Source: Druceiella hillmani
Taxonomy: Eukaryota > Arthropoda > Insecta > Lepidoptera > Hepialidae
NCBI GenBank assembly: GCA_039881145.1
Contig: JAYKKI010000038.1
Coordinates: forward strand, 5,940,501 to 6,004,500
DNA: 64,000 bases
Direction of reading: 5' to 3'
Part shown: piece by piece, positions 36,152-47,702 of the stretch
Numbering within the stretch: the first letter of the stretch is position 1
Layout of the letters: every line of letters starts with the position of its first letter
Program-made: the position numbers and the translations under genes
The notes under the pieces: generated by a model
Databases searched by the model: none
Told to the model about the DNA's origin: nothing
The model's input: the letters and a program-made list of their open reading frames with translations, nothing else

Positions 36152-39100
36152 ATCTCTTTCAAAACATTACCTCGAATAAAGTTTTTGGTGCTAGAAAGTG
36201 TCTTTAGTCGGTTGCTATTGCGCTAATTAATTTGTCTTATAAATTATATATATTTCTTTTGCACAATCGAATAGAAGGAAGTTTTAATTCAAGCAATTCC
36301 TTAGGTCACGTGTCAATACTCGCCGACGTACAACTAAGGTGATTACATTACACTTTAGTTGAAAACTGAACATGTCGTGACCTAGCAACATTTTATTCTC
36401 TACCAAGGGTATTAATTTCGGCGACCAACGGACCGCTAACCATAATCGAAAAGCTCCTGCCACTTGTGACCTTGAGTGCGGCGCAAAAGGCGCACCGGAC
36501 GTGCGTCACGGATACGCCCCTCAGCCGGAACAGATTTTTTTTAATTTGCATAGGTTTTATTAGCTAAGTGGCCAGTGGAAACTTGTCGGGTCAAGGCATC
36601 GATCGAATGTCCAAGTATGTGTGAAAGCCAGTCGGTGAATTTTTGAAAGGAGGTTTGTCTCTTGTTTATTCTATTCGTTCTAATTTGTTTTGTTAAGGTA
36701 AATAGAGGCTTTGATTAAAATTATTTTGTTGAGTAGTCCCCAACGAAATTATTTAATGGATTATACTTGACTTTACATTGCGATAGCTTTTTATTTTAAC
36801 CTTTGCACGTAACATGGATTAGAATTTTGAAAGAAAAATTATTCGATACGTTGTAATTATCGATTAATACATTTTTAAAGTTTGTACAAACAGTAATGTT
36901 TTAATTCAATTATTTATTTATTTTTTTGTGATTTTAATGCCGAAAAGTGTAATAAATAAAATGAGTTATAATAATTGACGACAACAAAAAAATTAAGTGA
37001 TAGTTTATAATTAGACGAAAGTTAAACAAACATTTTAAATTATGTCTAATAATAACTATCTACCACGTTCCATGGTAAAGTTATTTTTGTTTATCCCATA
37101 ACGGGATAGCGCTAAGGTATTCATGTAAGTATAGCGTACGAAACAGTTTATGTACATATAGGCACAGTTATATTTTTAACTTACATGATTTGACGAAGAA
37201 ATTAATTACAGCGATACAAGTTACTGTGTCCAAATATTTAAACTGTAGCATAAAGGAAGTACTGAACTGAATGTTCTAACAGACGTAACTTAGAAATTTT
37301 AGACGAATGGTGTTTAAAAACGATTGTAATCGACTTCAGCAAATATTAGGTAAATAAGTAACACAAAGCTAATGTAATAAACACATGTCGCTGTTTCTAA
37401 CTTTTGCAGATTATTATTTCACGGATCTCTCACCTTGTTATACGATCAATTATGAAAAAAACAAGTGTTTTTAAACGATACGTTTCTCCTTCCCATTAAT
37501 GTCTTGTTATGGTTATTTAAAGTTATGATTAATTCTTGAATATCATCATGGGTAGCAGGACACCATTTTGTGGAGTTATCCTTGGTTTTCCATGCTTATT
37601 TATCCTTCACTAAATTCTTAACATTTTGTTGATTCCTTCATTTATATACGGGCAAATTTTTGCTTATATTGGAAATATGTAATTGACATATTCATGTTTC
37701 CATTATCGTTGTTAACTTTTTTTCTAAAAATCATAAATACACATAAATTCCTAGAAATTTTATTTTTTATGTTTCAACTTCAACATTTGATGTTGGTACT
37801 ATAATATACACGAAAAAAGCGTAGAAATACATGGAATTATATATTTTAAGTGTTAGGATAAAAAGAGCGAAGTCTATGAGTATGTTCGGTACGAGGCGGC
37901 GGCGTCGAGCAGAGGGAGCACTCGCCTAGCAGCTTATCTGAGGCCATCTGGTGGTGCCCGAGACCTTGAAGCGTTAGGGGGCACCGCCCCGACGTCGAAT
38001 GACCGCCACGACGTCTTAACCGCATACTTGCAACGTAGTATTATCGACTTATCATCACTACCCGAGCTTTATTACATTTATTTATTCTTTGTTTTATGTT
38101 CATACAGAAAGTTGACCGTTGTACAGTATGTTTCTACGAAATAAAATTTAAATACATTTTATACATTTCCTAATGAAATATCATTCATTTATCTAATTTC
38201 ATTTTTGTTAGAAAATGTAATCTTTTGTGATATTAATTTCGGCTCTTTTTTTGAAAACATTTACCTATAAACAAGACACCTTTTCCTTTAAAATTAAAGA
38301 TTAATTTTTTCCTGAGCACGTCATCTCATCGTTTAATGATAATGCTACGAAAGGAAAGTGCTGTATTTTGTTAATTTTAGATAAATTATCAGTTATACCT
38401 GCCATGACTGATTAAACAAATTGTTCGGAAGTATTTTTTTATTATGGAGAGATAGAAGCTGTTTTGGATTTCTAAAATATTAATTTAAGGTCAAAATTAT
38501 TCAGAAAATTGTAACTTTTTAAGAGTGAATAATTAGTCATAACTACTACTATTTCGTCTTCCTGTGTCGTACCAAATCGAGAATGTTTCTGTCGTGGCCA
38601 CAGTCGTTATCTTGCGTCTGAATCTATCGCTCAGCTTTTTATCTGATTATTCTCTTAGTGAAACCGCAGAATAAAAGTTCAACCAAATAAATTATCGTTA
38701 AAACTTGGAAACGTAAATCCAGCAACGCCACCCCCATTCGTCATTGTCGCACCGTTTTCGTTGCGCTGCAATCCTTCGACCTTAACTTTGCCATCGGTTT
38801 TTTGCTCACTTTACGCAATTCGTTAATAACGCTAAGGCCAGTTCTTTACGAGCCGTCATTTCACAACATAATTACTAGTCCTTATGTCTAAGGACACAGG
38901 GCAAAAACCTTTGTGTTAACCTCCCGATCGTGTAGAGATGTGTTATTAAGAAATTGAATTTATTTCACGTTCATTTGGAGCTATAACTATCGTATAATAA
39001 GAGTGCATAGTATTACATTTTACTTCAAAGCACGATAAGATTATTGAGCTATTAACAATAGCAGAATCATAGTAAACTTTTGGAGAATTGTACGATATAT

Positions 39101-39194
39101 ATAAAGTCTTACATTATCATAAAAAATATAAAATTTATTGCTGAATCAAGAATCAAAAATAAATAGAGCACAACAAAAAATCAAAACAGTATAT
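36152..39194. other. Intergenic, no gene seen
   Basis: AT-rich with GC-richer patches at about 36400-36540, 37890-38030 and 38720-38860. The 37890-38030 patch is open on the minus strand for about 40 codons but matches nothing I know. No gene is supported. Confidence 0.4.
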
Positions 39195-39253
39195 GTAACG
39201 TGCTTGTAAAACAATAAGCAGTAACTGGGCTTATTGTTTTACAAGCACGTTAC
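39195..39253. repeat. Perfect 25-bp inverted repeat with 9-base loop
   Basis: The arm at 39195-39219 (GTAACGTGCTTGTAAAACAA and five more bases) is exactly inverted at 39229-39253. The loop is AGTAACTGG. It is isolated in AT-rich DNA. Confidence 0.95.
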
Positions 39254-41187
39254 TCTGCCCGCGTAATGGACAGCATACTAACATTGCTGCGTCTATCAAT
39301 AGGATAATACGATCTGTAGCCGAATTAAATAAAAAAGTGAAAATTAAATACTCTGTTTTAAATATTTTATTTCTTTGTTAAAATTTTGTAATAACAAGGG
39401 ATCATTCAGAATTTATGTTTGTCGATAAAAGCATTGTTACAAAATTTGCATATTTTTTAATTTTTATTAAATAAAAATAATATAAATAAGCTGTGAGCGA
39501 AATGAATTTTGTTGAAGTTTCAATCGTGTGCGAATTTTGTTGAAGTTCAACATTTTGTTGAAATCAAATGAAAATGAAATGAAATCGCCGATAGATTTAG
39601 GGTCAAAAGGTGTATATAGTAAGATATGTGCATGCAATACAAATATATCTGTCGCGTTCTTTGTCATGACTGTCGTTGCTACGAAAGTATTATTGTTCGA
39701 CCATTTAAGATTCGCGTGTTGGATGATCTCTTCGCGTATTGGGTGTACTCTACGTTTTGATGTCGTTCTTTACAGCAACGCAGTCTTTATAGCAAAGAAT
39801 ACCTAACAAATATTATGGCATGGCGCGGACTACATAACAAATATTACAATATATACTGGCACTTTGAATTTAATGTAAAGAAATAAATAAAATAAACTTA
39901 ATTAACTAATCTATTAATCAAATTTACGCCACTGAATTACAGCGACAATAAAATTTGGATGATTTCTTTAAGCTGAATCGAGAGATTTCCGTACTATTTT
40001 ATATGTATATAAAACAGTAATGGGGATAAAAAAAAACAGTTTTTTTATTTCATGACGCATCATTTTTTTCACTTTCAAATCACACGATAACTTTAAGACG
40101 GACATGTTTTACCGGTAAAAATATTTGTTTTATATATTTATTCAATTTTATTTTAAATACGTTGATAATGGTTTCTAAGTTTTAGGTAAATTCCAATGAA
40201 TCTTCTTTACTTTTAGAGTCAGAATTTTCTAACACAGACAAATTTAAACTAAATTAAAATAGTGTTGTGATCTGATATAAACAACGACAGTGTCAGTGCT
40301 TAATAAGACTCCAAGCAAAAGGCTCTTCGTATTTTTTAGAATACGTGCTTTTAGAGTATTATTACGGAACAGAAATAATCCAGAATGATTACACTCTCAG
40401 ATGGGATCTAATATTTCAAATCTGAAAATTTGAAATTGTCTTGATTTCATCTAAAATATTAACAAGATAAAGGAAAATATTATCTAAGATGCAGGTTTTA
40501 TTCGAAATTTTAAAAAAATGGAAGACACAGAATTTTCTCTTTCCACTTGTATAATTATTATCGTTTATTGAAATGAATTGCAGGAATACCGCATAACTTG
40601 AGAAACGAATAATTCTAAAACTGCCTAATATAACAGAAATAGCTTTCATCTAGTGATAGTCTTAATGGGAAAGGAAATGAGACCGCTTGACTAATTAAAC
40701 AATTGCTTAAAAATTTACAAACGGGACATTTAACAGCAAAATAAAATAAAATGGTTCATAGTTCAGGATGTCGCATGATGCAGACACATCTCAAACAAGA
40801 ATAGTATACACTAAGGTACGGGTGCTCTTCTCTTTTAGAGGAGTAACCAATATGCTTAATTCGTGTATGGATGTTGATCCGTGGTATGGAGACTAATTTG
40901 GAAAGCGGGTGATTTTTTCACTTGTATATATTATTCTATCTAGGCTTGCAACATATATAAAGACAAAGTTACGTGGCGCACGGCGCCGCCGATAGGCGGC
41001 GGTGCCGAAAGGCTTTAAAAGTAAGAAAATTATATAATAAAATTTGCAACGATGTAAAATAACAAAGAGAAATTGCAATGTATTACATTTTCTTACTTAT
41101 TTCTTTAGTTAGTTGTTATTTATTTTTATTCTTTGACAAGTAGAAACCGAATTACATCATTCAAATTTATAATTATCGATGTGGTTT
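39254..41187. other. Intergenic, no gene seen
   Basis: AT-rich. A short GC hairpin (GGCGCCGCC/GGCGGCGGTGCC) lies at about 40980-41006. Small open frames near 39470-39810 and 40416-40649 have no recognisable product. Confidence 0.4.
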
Positions 41188-41730
41188 TTAGGGTTCCGTA
41201 GCCAAATGGCAAAAACGGAACTATAATTTCGTCCTGTTTGTCTGTCTGTCTGTCTGTCCATAAGCCTGTCCGTATGTTACAGTAAAATGTTGCTCGGAGA
41301 CTATTGGCACTAAACAGATGGAATTTGAATGTTAGGTGTCTTCTATGAATTGCTGTACAATGAAATAGAGGAATTATGAAAAAAATAATATTAGGGGTGG
41401 TACTCCATACATGTAACTGAGGGATGAAAAAAATCCAGTGCACATAGACGCGTCGGATATCCTTAAATAGGTCTTAAAAATGATACAGAGGTTACAAAAT
41501 AGCTTTTTTATTTAATTCAATAGAGTTGATAAGGTATGAGCTTCTAAATTCTTTAAAAGTGTGGGGGACACATGCGCCTATGTCCTTTTAATTTTTCAAG
41601 TAACGTGTGTAAAATTCTGAAAAAATGTAAGGTAGCAGAACTCAAAATAAACTTTCAAAGAAAATTTGGTTTGAATAAGACATGTTGTGTAGTTTTTGTG
41701 AAATGTGATATTTTCGGTACCGACCACAGC
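41188..41730 (+). repeat. Lepidopteran GGGTTCCGTA dispersed repeat
   Basis: Begins GGGTTCCGTAGCCAAATGGC followed by AAAAACGGAA, then a GTCTGTCTGTCTGTCTGTC microsatellite (41240-41260), and continues through AATAGGTCTTAAAAATGATA to AATTTGGTTTGAATAAGA. This order of blocks is that of a very common moth and butterfly repeat. The open frames over it are shadows. A smaller inverted piece of the same family lies at 58100-58191. Confidence 0.8.
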
Positions 41731-42299
41731 AATAATTTGTTTTTCACAGTGTCTTTGAGAAATACAAGTATAAATATTGTTTTAGATCTCAATTAAATTG
41801 GCTAACTTCCATATTAAAAAGGCGCATAATGAAAGAAATGTTTAGTTTTCAAAACTTAATTATTTATAATTATTCAGATATGGTAGTGGTGTTCTTGTGT
41901 TGAACATATAGTCAATAAATTTCATCTTTGTTTTTTTTTACAGTTATTGATATTTTTCGTATCATTACATAAATAAAATTGTTGTTGACCTAAGTTCAAA
42001 CAGGTCCCTTGATAAATATTAATGTTTATGTTTATAAACATTTTCAAAAAGTTTAATCTATGATGTGAAATATCTACTGGCGCGTTTGGATGGGAGTTAA
42101 AACGCTCTGATGGCACGTCGAGACGTGCCATTTAACCAGATAAAAATATTTTTTTAATAAAATGTTAAAAATATTTCTGTGATCAATTATTTCATAAAAA
42201 TAAAATATATTTAATAATATGAATATTTGTATTTCGTTCTCAATTCTTTCAAATAAAAGTATTCCGATATAAAAATGTAGACAAATTTAGTTGTTTCAC
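41731..42299. other. Intergenic, no gene seen
   Basis: AT-rich. GGCACGTCGAGACGTGCC at 42112-42129 is a perfect short palindrome. Nothing else noted. Confidence 0.45.
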
Positions 42300-42349
42300 A
42301 TCTGCCAGGCGTCCCATGATGACTCAGAATGGTTTTCATTTAAGTCGGC

Positions 42350-42466
42350 CATGGCGAGTGGGTATCGGATAAGAACCACATGGCGAGTGGGTATCGGATA
42401 AGAACCACATGGGGAGTGGGTATCGGATAAGAACCACATTGCGAGTGGGTATCGGATAAGAACCAC
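42350..42466. repeat. 29-bp tandem repeat in the left LTR, four copies
   Basis: CATGGCGAGTGGGTATCGGA starts at 42350, 42379, 42408 and 42437, with one or two changes per unit. The right LTR has one related unit only (CATGGCGTGTGGGTAT at about 44533), so the expansion came after insertion. Confidence 0.93.
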
Positions 42467-42739
42467 AATGGCGACTGAAATTACGTACAATATAATTTGT
42501 ATTGGATTTTACTATTAATCATAAGAATAAATTCGATACTAATTTAATCACTTTGAATGAAATATAGACATAGATTACGCAGAATTTAGCGATTCTTCAA
42601 GGATGTGGTGGGCGACCCGCTCCTTCAAAGAAAAGTTCCTTTCGACATGGCCGTCACCCACCATCGACACGACGCTACTACAGAGAATGACAGTTATCAT
42701 CTTCGAACATAAGCACCTTGGTGAATATTTTATAACAAT

Positions 42740-43707
42740 TGATTTTGTCGTTTGAAGTACTAATTGCTCGTTGATGTCTTAATGTCGCTCAATATTTTAT
42801 TCGAATCCCTTTCAATAATTGTTAGCAAGCTCTTAAGCGCACGCGTAACACATTCTACCTATTCGTTGTTCGTTGCAAAAAAATAGAAATCAATCTTATG
42901 TTCAGCATAGAAGTTTTAAAATTCTGCACTGACATAGCACCAACCCTGATCGGAAATAATACGCTTAGGTGCATCAAAAAGACAAACAGCTTTTTTAAGA
43001 GCTAACGAAGCACTGGATGCATCTAATGGTGTATGCTCTAGCATGATGAACTTATAAAATGAGTCGGTAATAACCGAACGATACTCTTTACGGTGGCTTT
43101 CCTGTTAGTTTTTTGCTGAAGTCTATATGAATTGTGTGCCTAGGCGCCGACATTTTTTGAATCAGATGTAGTAGAATGAGTTGTCTGAAGAGCCTTTTGA
43201 CGTCTTGCAAATGATACGAGACTTTATAAACTTTCTTACATATATTTTTCGTAAAATTTGTTTAGAGTCTTGCCAGTACCAAAATGTTGAAATTCATTAT
43301 GAACATGATTTGATGAGGACCCAAATCAGTGAGCGCGGAACCACGGGTAGCCAGGAGATAATCTTATTTCGAACAACTTTTCTATAAAGTATGCCGTCAC
43401 GAACGTCGTACGTGTACGTGACAGTATCGGGGAAGCTGTTATTAATTTGATTCACAATTAAATGTAAGATCTCACTATCGACTTCTGTGTTACTTAAAAT
43501 TTGAGATGTATATTTAACATCATCACTCCCAATATCCGTAAGGTGAATGAGAGTTGTGCTCACAGTACCTAGAAATTGACTACAGAATCTCTTTTTCAAA
43601 AGGAAGCAAAATGAGTCACTATCAAATAAAAACGTTACTGGCTCACTGGAAGACGTGTCGAGGTGAAGTGCTCGCATAAGTTCACTACCTTTACTGCAAC
43701 ACCACAT
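42740..43707 (-). pseudogene. Gypsy integrase fragment
   Basis: From high to low coordinates: an upstream segment with a 136-codon open frame (43707-43297) ending in VRDGILYRKV and WLPVVPRSL, the zinc-binding lead-in of Gypsy integrases. Then, across frameshifts, FQHFGTGKTLNK (the HH part of the HHCC finger region). Then the catalytic core segment RIISDQGWCYVSAEF at 42967-42913, where the D of ISDQG is one of the DDE acids. Stops and shifts make it inactive. In life it would insert the element's DNA copy into the genome. Confidence 0.75.
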
Positions 43708-44102
43708 TTATTATTTGAATAAACAGGCACTAAGTAGCCCGGGTTGTTGCAGAAATAGTACGTAACTGGAGCAGGCATCTTCTCGGCATGGCACGCTGAT
43801 CATCATGTTTCAGAGAATTTTGATGTTCTAAACTCTCCTCGTGTTCTTCTATTGAATTAACGATATCCAGCTAATCCACGGTAATTACATTTACCAAAAA
43901 ACCTCTTGATTCGTTTTGCATCAGAGTCTTGAGTCTCACTAACATCCAGTCGACGTTTGAGTAAAATGCCATCAAGAACAACTAAGCTCTAATGGTTACA
44001 GTATGTGCGTTTAATTTGCGGCGTATTACGCCATCCTTGTGAGATAAAAGCACTTAATATACCTAATACTTCCTCTGGCATCTCAGTCTTTGATATACAT
44101 GC

Positions 44103-44155
44103 GATCATATCCAATCATATCTAATCATATCCAATCACATCCAAGCACATCCATA
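44103..44155. repeat. 10-11 bp tandem repeat inside the Gypsy relic
   Basis: About six diverged units of AATCATATCC / AATCACATCC. Confidence 0.8.
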
Positions 44156-44815
44156 ATCGCATGGTAGATTTAGAAACAGTTTCTTTCATTACTATTTGAA
44201 ATCGTAATATATCATCAAAGTAATCCTGCATTAATTTTGGCTTCGCAAATCTTGCTAGTACCGTTTGCTTTACTATGTCAGTTCATTCAAATTCAATTTA
44301 GTGGAGAAGGTAGCTGCTCGGCATTTAAGTGCACCAATCAGAAAAATAAGCAATTTTACACCTTCATTGGACACAACAGTATTATTACTGTTATTATTCC
44401 CTGTGGTCGGTTGTGACGTCGTCAAAAATAATGAAAGTAGATTATTCTAATCTGGTAGTTTTTCTTCCTCTTGCTCTCCTTGTTTAATCCCATTTCTGAT
44501 ATAAACCCAAGATGGTTTTCATTTAAGTCGATCATGGCGTGTGGGTATATCCAAGAAAATATAAGTAATGGCAGTTGAAAATCATGAACAATATAACTTG
44601 TATTTACCAATTCGACACTAATTACGATAATGTGCACACTATATAATTTAATCGCTTTGAAGGAAATATAGACATAGATTACTCAGAATTTTGCGATTCT
44701 TCGTGGACGTGGTGGGCGGCCCGCTCTTTCAAAAGAAAGGTGGCGTTCAATATGGCCGACGCCGACCATCGACATTACGCTCCGCTAGAGAATGACAGTT
44801 GTCATTTTGCGTTCT

Positions 44816-45305
44816 GTCGATGTAACAAAGATGGCGCCTTTATGTAAATTGTGAAGTACGTAATAGTGAGGTATTATACTTTTTGAGTTTGAGATCTTAA
44901 AATAATTTCGTGCAGAGCTGAGGGGCGTTTTTCAGAAAACACTTCTAATAATTAGATTTTTACTGGTACGTACTTCAAATAAATGCAGTACTTAAATATT
45001 TTTTTCTATATAATTGTAACACTTTTTAATCTAAGAAGTAAAATTAAACATTTAAATATACCAAAATTTTTGAAAACTCTGGTAGATACTGCATTCAGCA
45101 ATTATAACTTTAGATCTACATTTTACATGCATCGATATATGAATTGAAAAATTATATTTATACTATAAATTTGCAGCGAACAAAATAAAAGGAGTAAGTA
45201 AGATAATATATTATGATGAATGAGAAGAATAGTAAGGGTAACGAGGAACATTTTTTAAATAATTGTTAAATATATGTGACGTTAATTTTGTAGAAATTCG
45301 TTATC
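44816..45305. other. Intergenic, with MITE left flank
   Basis: AT-rich. Bases 45270-45305 repeat the conserved left flank of the MITE family (ACGTTAATTTTGTAGAAATT). Confidence 0.5.
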
Positions 45306-45751
45306 CACATTTAAATAAAATTACGTGATGTAGTATTATTTCTACATTATTTAAATTCTTTACCACGACCTAGGTTTCGTTGTATTAAAACTCTTAGGAA
45401 CTTGCAACAGCATTTAAAAATTACACAAAACAATAACGGAAGCCGGGTTGGCGAGGGTTTTCCCATTGCTTACGTTAGTGAATTTATTATCGGGTGTAAG
45501 CGGTGTATTTTTTATTGTATTTTCGAAAGTTATGCAATATACAAGAATTTTGTGAGTGTAATAAATTAAATTGATGTTATTCTATGAGGTAATACGATTC
45601 AAATTTGCCGGTGTACGTAATAAAATTAAATGGATATTATTCTCTGTAATATATTTATACAATAGCAAGGATATCTGATAGTTGGAATAAGGTTATCCAA
45701 CTAATTATACATATCTCCCATATTTTGTTTCCTTTTGTGATGTGTCTCCTT

Positions 45752-46200
45752 AGATGTGTAGCCGGGCTGAAACAATTTGAATTGTACTGACTGCAGTATC
45801 AATGTTCTCTAACTATATTATGTCTAGAAGGTATTAAGTATGGGGTGACGACATTATATTGAGTTGTTCATTTAATATATTAACGTTGGTGTCTCTTTTA
45901 TGTCTGTTTATTTCTAACGTTTCTAGGATATTGAGTTTATTGTCTTTTGTATTTATTTGTAATATATATGGAGCATTGTCGGTATGAGGGTGATGGTTAT
46001 TTTCGATGAGATGTTTTGCAAAGTGAGATGTGCCTGGTTTGTTATTTCGGCACTAGCAATATGTTCTTTGTATCTTGTAGTAAAATCTCTTCCTGTTTGA
46101 CCTGTATGTACGCTATCACACTTGTTGCATTTATGTTTATAGATATCATACTTATATTTATCTACTTTTTTCTTTATTATTAAGAATGATTTTATCAAAG
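45752..46200 (-). pseudogene. Penelope-like element, GIY-YIG endonuclease end
   Basis: Minus-strand frame (46198-45953) reads YDIYKHKCNKCDSVHTGQTG then RDFTTRYKEHIASA. This is the Penelope GIY-YIG endonuclease with its CxxC zinc knuckle (CNKC). YIG is changed to HTG, so the fold is recognisable but probably inactive. Further left are remains of the C-terminal tail (INRHKRDTNVNILNEQLN). Bases 45752-46065 are the diverged inverse of 47021-47318. Confidence 0.8.
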
Positions 46201-46398
46201 TTATTTAAAGTACTATAGACACACGTGGTATTATTTATATTTTTATTACTAGTTAAGGGTTTTTCTAGTTTAATTGATATATGGGATGTAATGTATGGGG
46301 TCCAATATATGGGATATATTTATAGTAAATTTTATCAGTATTTGGTACGACCGGGTATATTTCTTGGATTAGTATTTTTCGTAATTTATTCTTGTACA

Positions 46399-46475
46399 GT
46401 TTTGTGACCATTGATACCCATCAATATAATTATAATAAATATAATTATAATCCATCAATGATCACAAAACTGTAT
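46399..46475. repeat. Inverted repeat at the centre of the Penelope pair
   Basis: TACAGTTTTGTGACCATTGAT and its near-inverse ATCAATGATCACAAAACTGTA flank an AT-rich core (AATATAATTATAATAAATAT). It marks the symmetry centre between the two Penelope fragments. Confidence 0.85.
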
Positions 46476-46559
46476 CTATTGTATCAAATTCTATAGGGTG
46501 AAAGAGATATAAAATTATAAATGATAGACTATAAAATAAGAAATGATGTCAGTGCCATA

Positions 46560-47318
46560 ATGAAAAACATAACATATAAATAATTAAACAAAATTAAAAA
46601 ACTAAGAGCTAAAACCCTGAAACCAAATGTTATACCCAAACAAACGTTTTATCCTTGAACGATAAACCCTTCAAAATCAACATTTAATAATACAGAAATA
46701 GAACTTTTAAATAAAGGATTTAAATATAATATACCTATCGCACCCTCCGGAAAAAAACATAGAATCACTAGTAGTGGATACCATGATTGCATTCAGTAAT
46801 CAGGACGCACTTACTAAACACAAAGCTGCTGATATAATATGTAAAGAATATTCTGAAGCCAAAACACACATCAATGAAAAAATACTGACACAACGTAAGT
46901 TACAAAATAAAATTAATAAAGATAAACTCATCCTAGCTAAAGCAGATAAAGGCAACACTATAGTTATTCTAGACCAGCATTAGTAGAATAGAATTTTACT
47001 ACCAGATACAAAAAAAAACACGTTGCTAGTAGCTGGCGAAATAACAAACTAGGCACGTCTCACCGTGCAAAACATCTCATTGAAAATAACCATCACCTTC
47101 ATACCGACAATGCTCCCTATATATTACAAATAGATATAAAAGGCAATAAACTCAACATTAGAAATAAACAAACATAAAAGAGACACCAACGTTAATATAT
47201 TAAATGAACAACTAAATACAATATACTCATCCATACTTAATATCTTCTAGACATAATATAGTTAGAAAACATAATACTGCAGTACACTTCAAATCATTTC
47301 AGCCCGGCTACACATCTA
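46560..47318 (+). pseudogene. Penelope-like element, deleted copy
   Basis: The plus-strand frame at 46774-46983 reads through a Lys-rich region to LILAKADKGNTIVILD, the motif ahead of reverse transcriptase in Penelope-like elements. Immediately after it come TRYKKKHVAS and ENNHHLHTDNAPYILQ from the far C-terminal endonuclease and tail region. The whole reverse transcriptase core is therefore deleted. It stands head to head with the minus copy. Confidence 0.78.
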
Positions 47319-47616
47319 AAGAAGTAGAAATATACTGCATTACGTAATTTAATTGTGAAATAATCGTGTTCTAGAACCAACCAACAATCATCAAATCCAG
47401 TTCAATGAAAAATATTAAAAAAAATGTCAAATAAAATATTCGTAGGCTTACAATATTATACGAAACACTCAGTCTGGATAATAAGTTTGGAAAAAAAATT
47501 TAGTCAAACTTTTTTTTACTTGTAAATTCTTTGTGTAAAATGGATATTCCTCCATTATATTACCAAGGTGTACATTCAGTTTTGTCAGTTTTCTTAGTTT
47601 TATTTAATATACACAC

Positions 47617-47620
<4 letters not shown>

Positions 47621-47699
<79 letters not shown>
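47621..47699. repeat. (AT)n microsatellite, 79 bp
   Basis: Perfect TA run preceded by a short (AC)n. Confidence 0.97.

Positions 47700-47702
<3 letters not shown>

Larger units (their letters stand above)
42300..44815 (-). mobile_element. Ty3/Gypsy LTR retrotransposon, internally deleted
   Basis: Two related terminal regions in direct orientation (about 42325-42705 and 44510-44800) flank integrase remains on the minus strand. Shared LTR blocks include ATGGTTTTCATTTAAGTCG, GAAATATAGACATAGATTAC and ACCATCGACA followed by GAGAATGACAGTT. There is too little room for reverse transcriptase and RNase H between 43707 and 44510, so the centre is deleted. Exact TG/CA ends and a TSD were not found. Confidence 0.75.
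45306..47357. mobile_element. Palindromic MITE copy 3, split by Penelope-like sequence
   Basis: The left arm (45306-45385) runs from CACATTTAAATAAAATTACG through ACCACGACCTAGGTTTCG. The remnant right arm (about 47322-47357) is GTAGAAATATACTGCATTAC to AATTGTG. Between them lie about 1.9 kb with two inverted Penelope-like fragments. The right arm is shorter than the left, so the insertion or later deletion removed part of it. Confidence 0.7.

Noticed and set aside
37890..38030. GC-rich 40-codon minus-strand frame as exon
   Set aside because: No splice-bounded similarity to any family I know; may be a repeat.
7215..47357. CRISPR-like or other prokaryotic repeat arrays
   Set aside because: Repeats are dispersed transposons and tandem arrays in a eukaryotic genome; no spacer-repeat periodicity.
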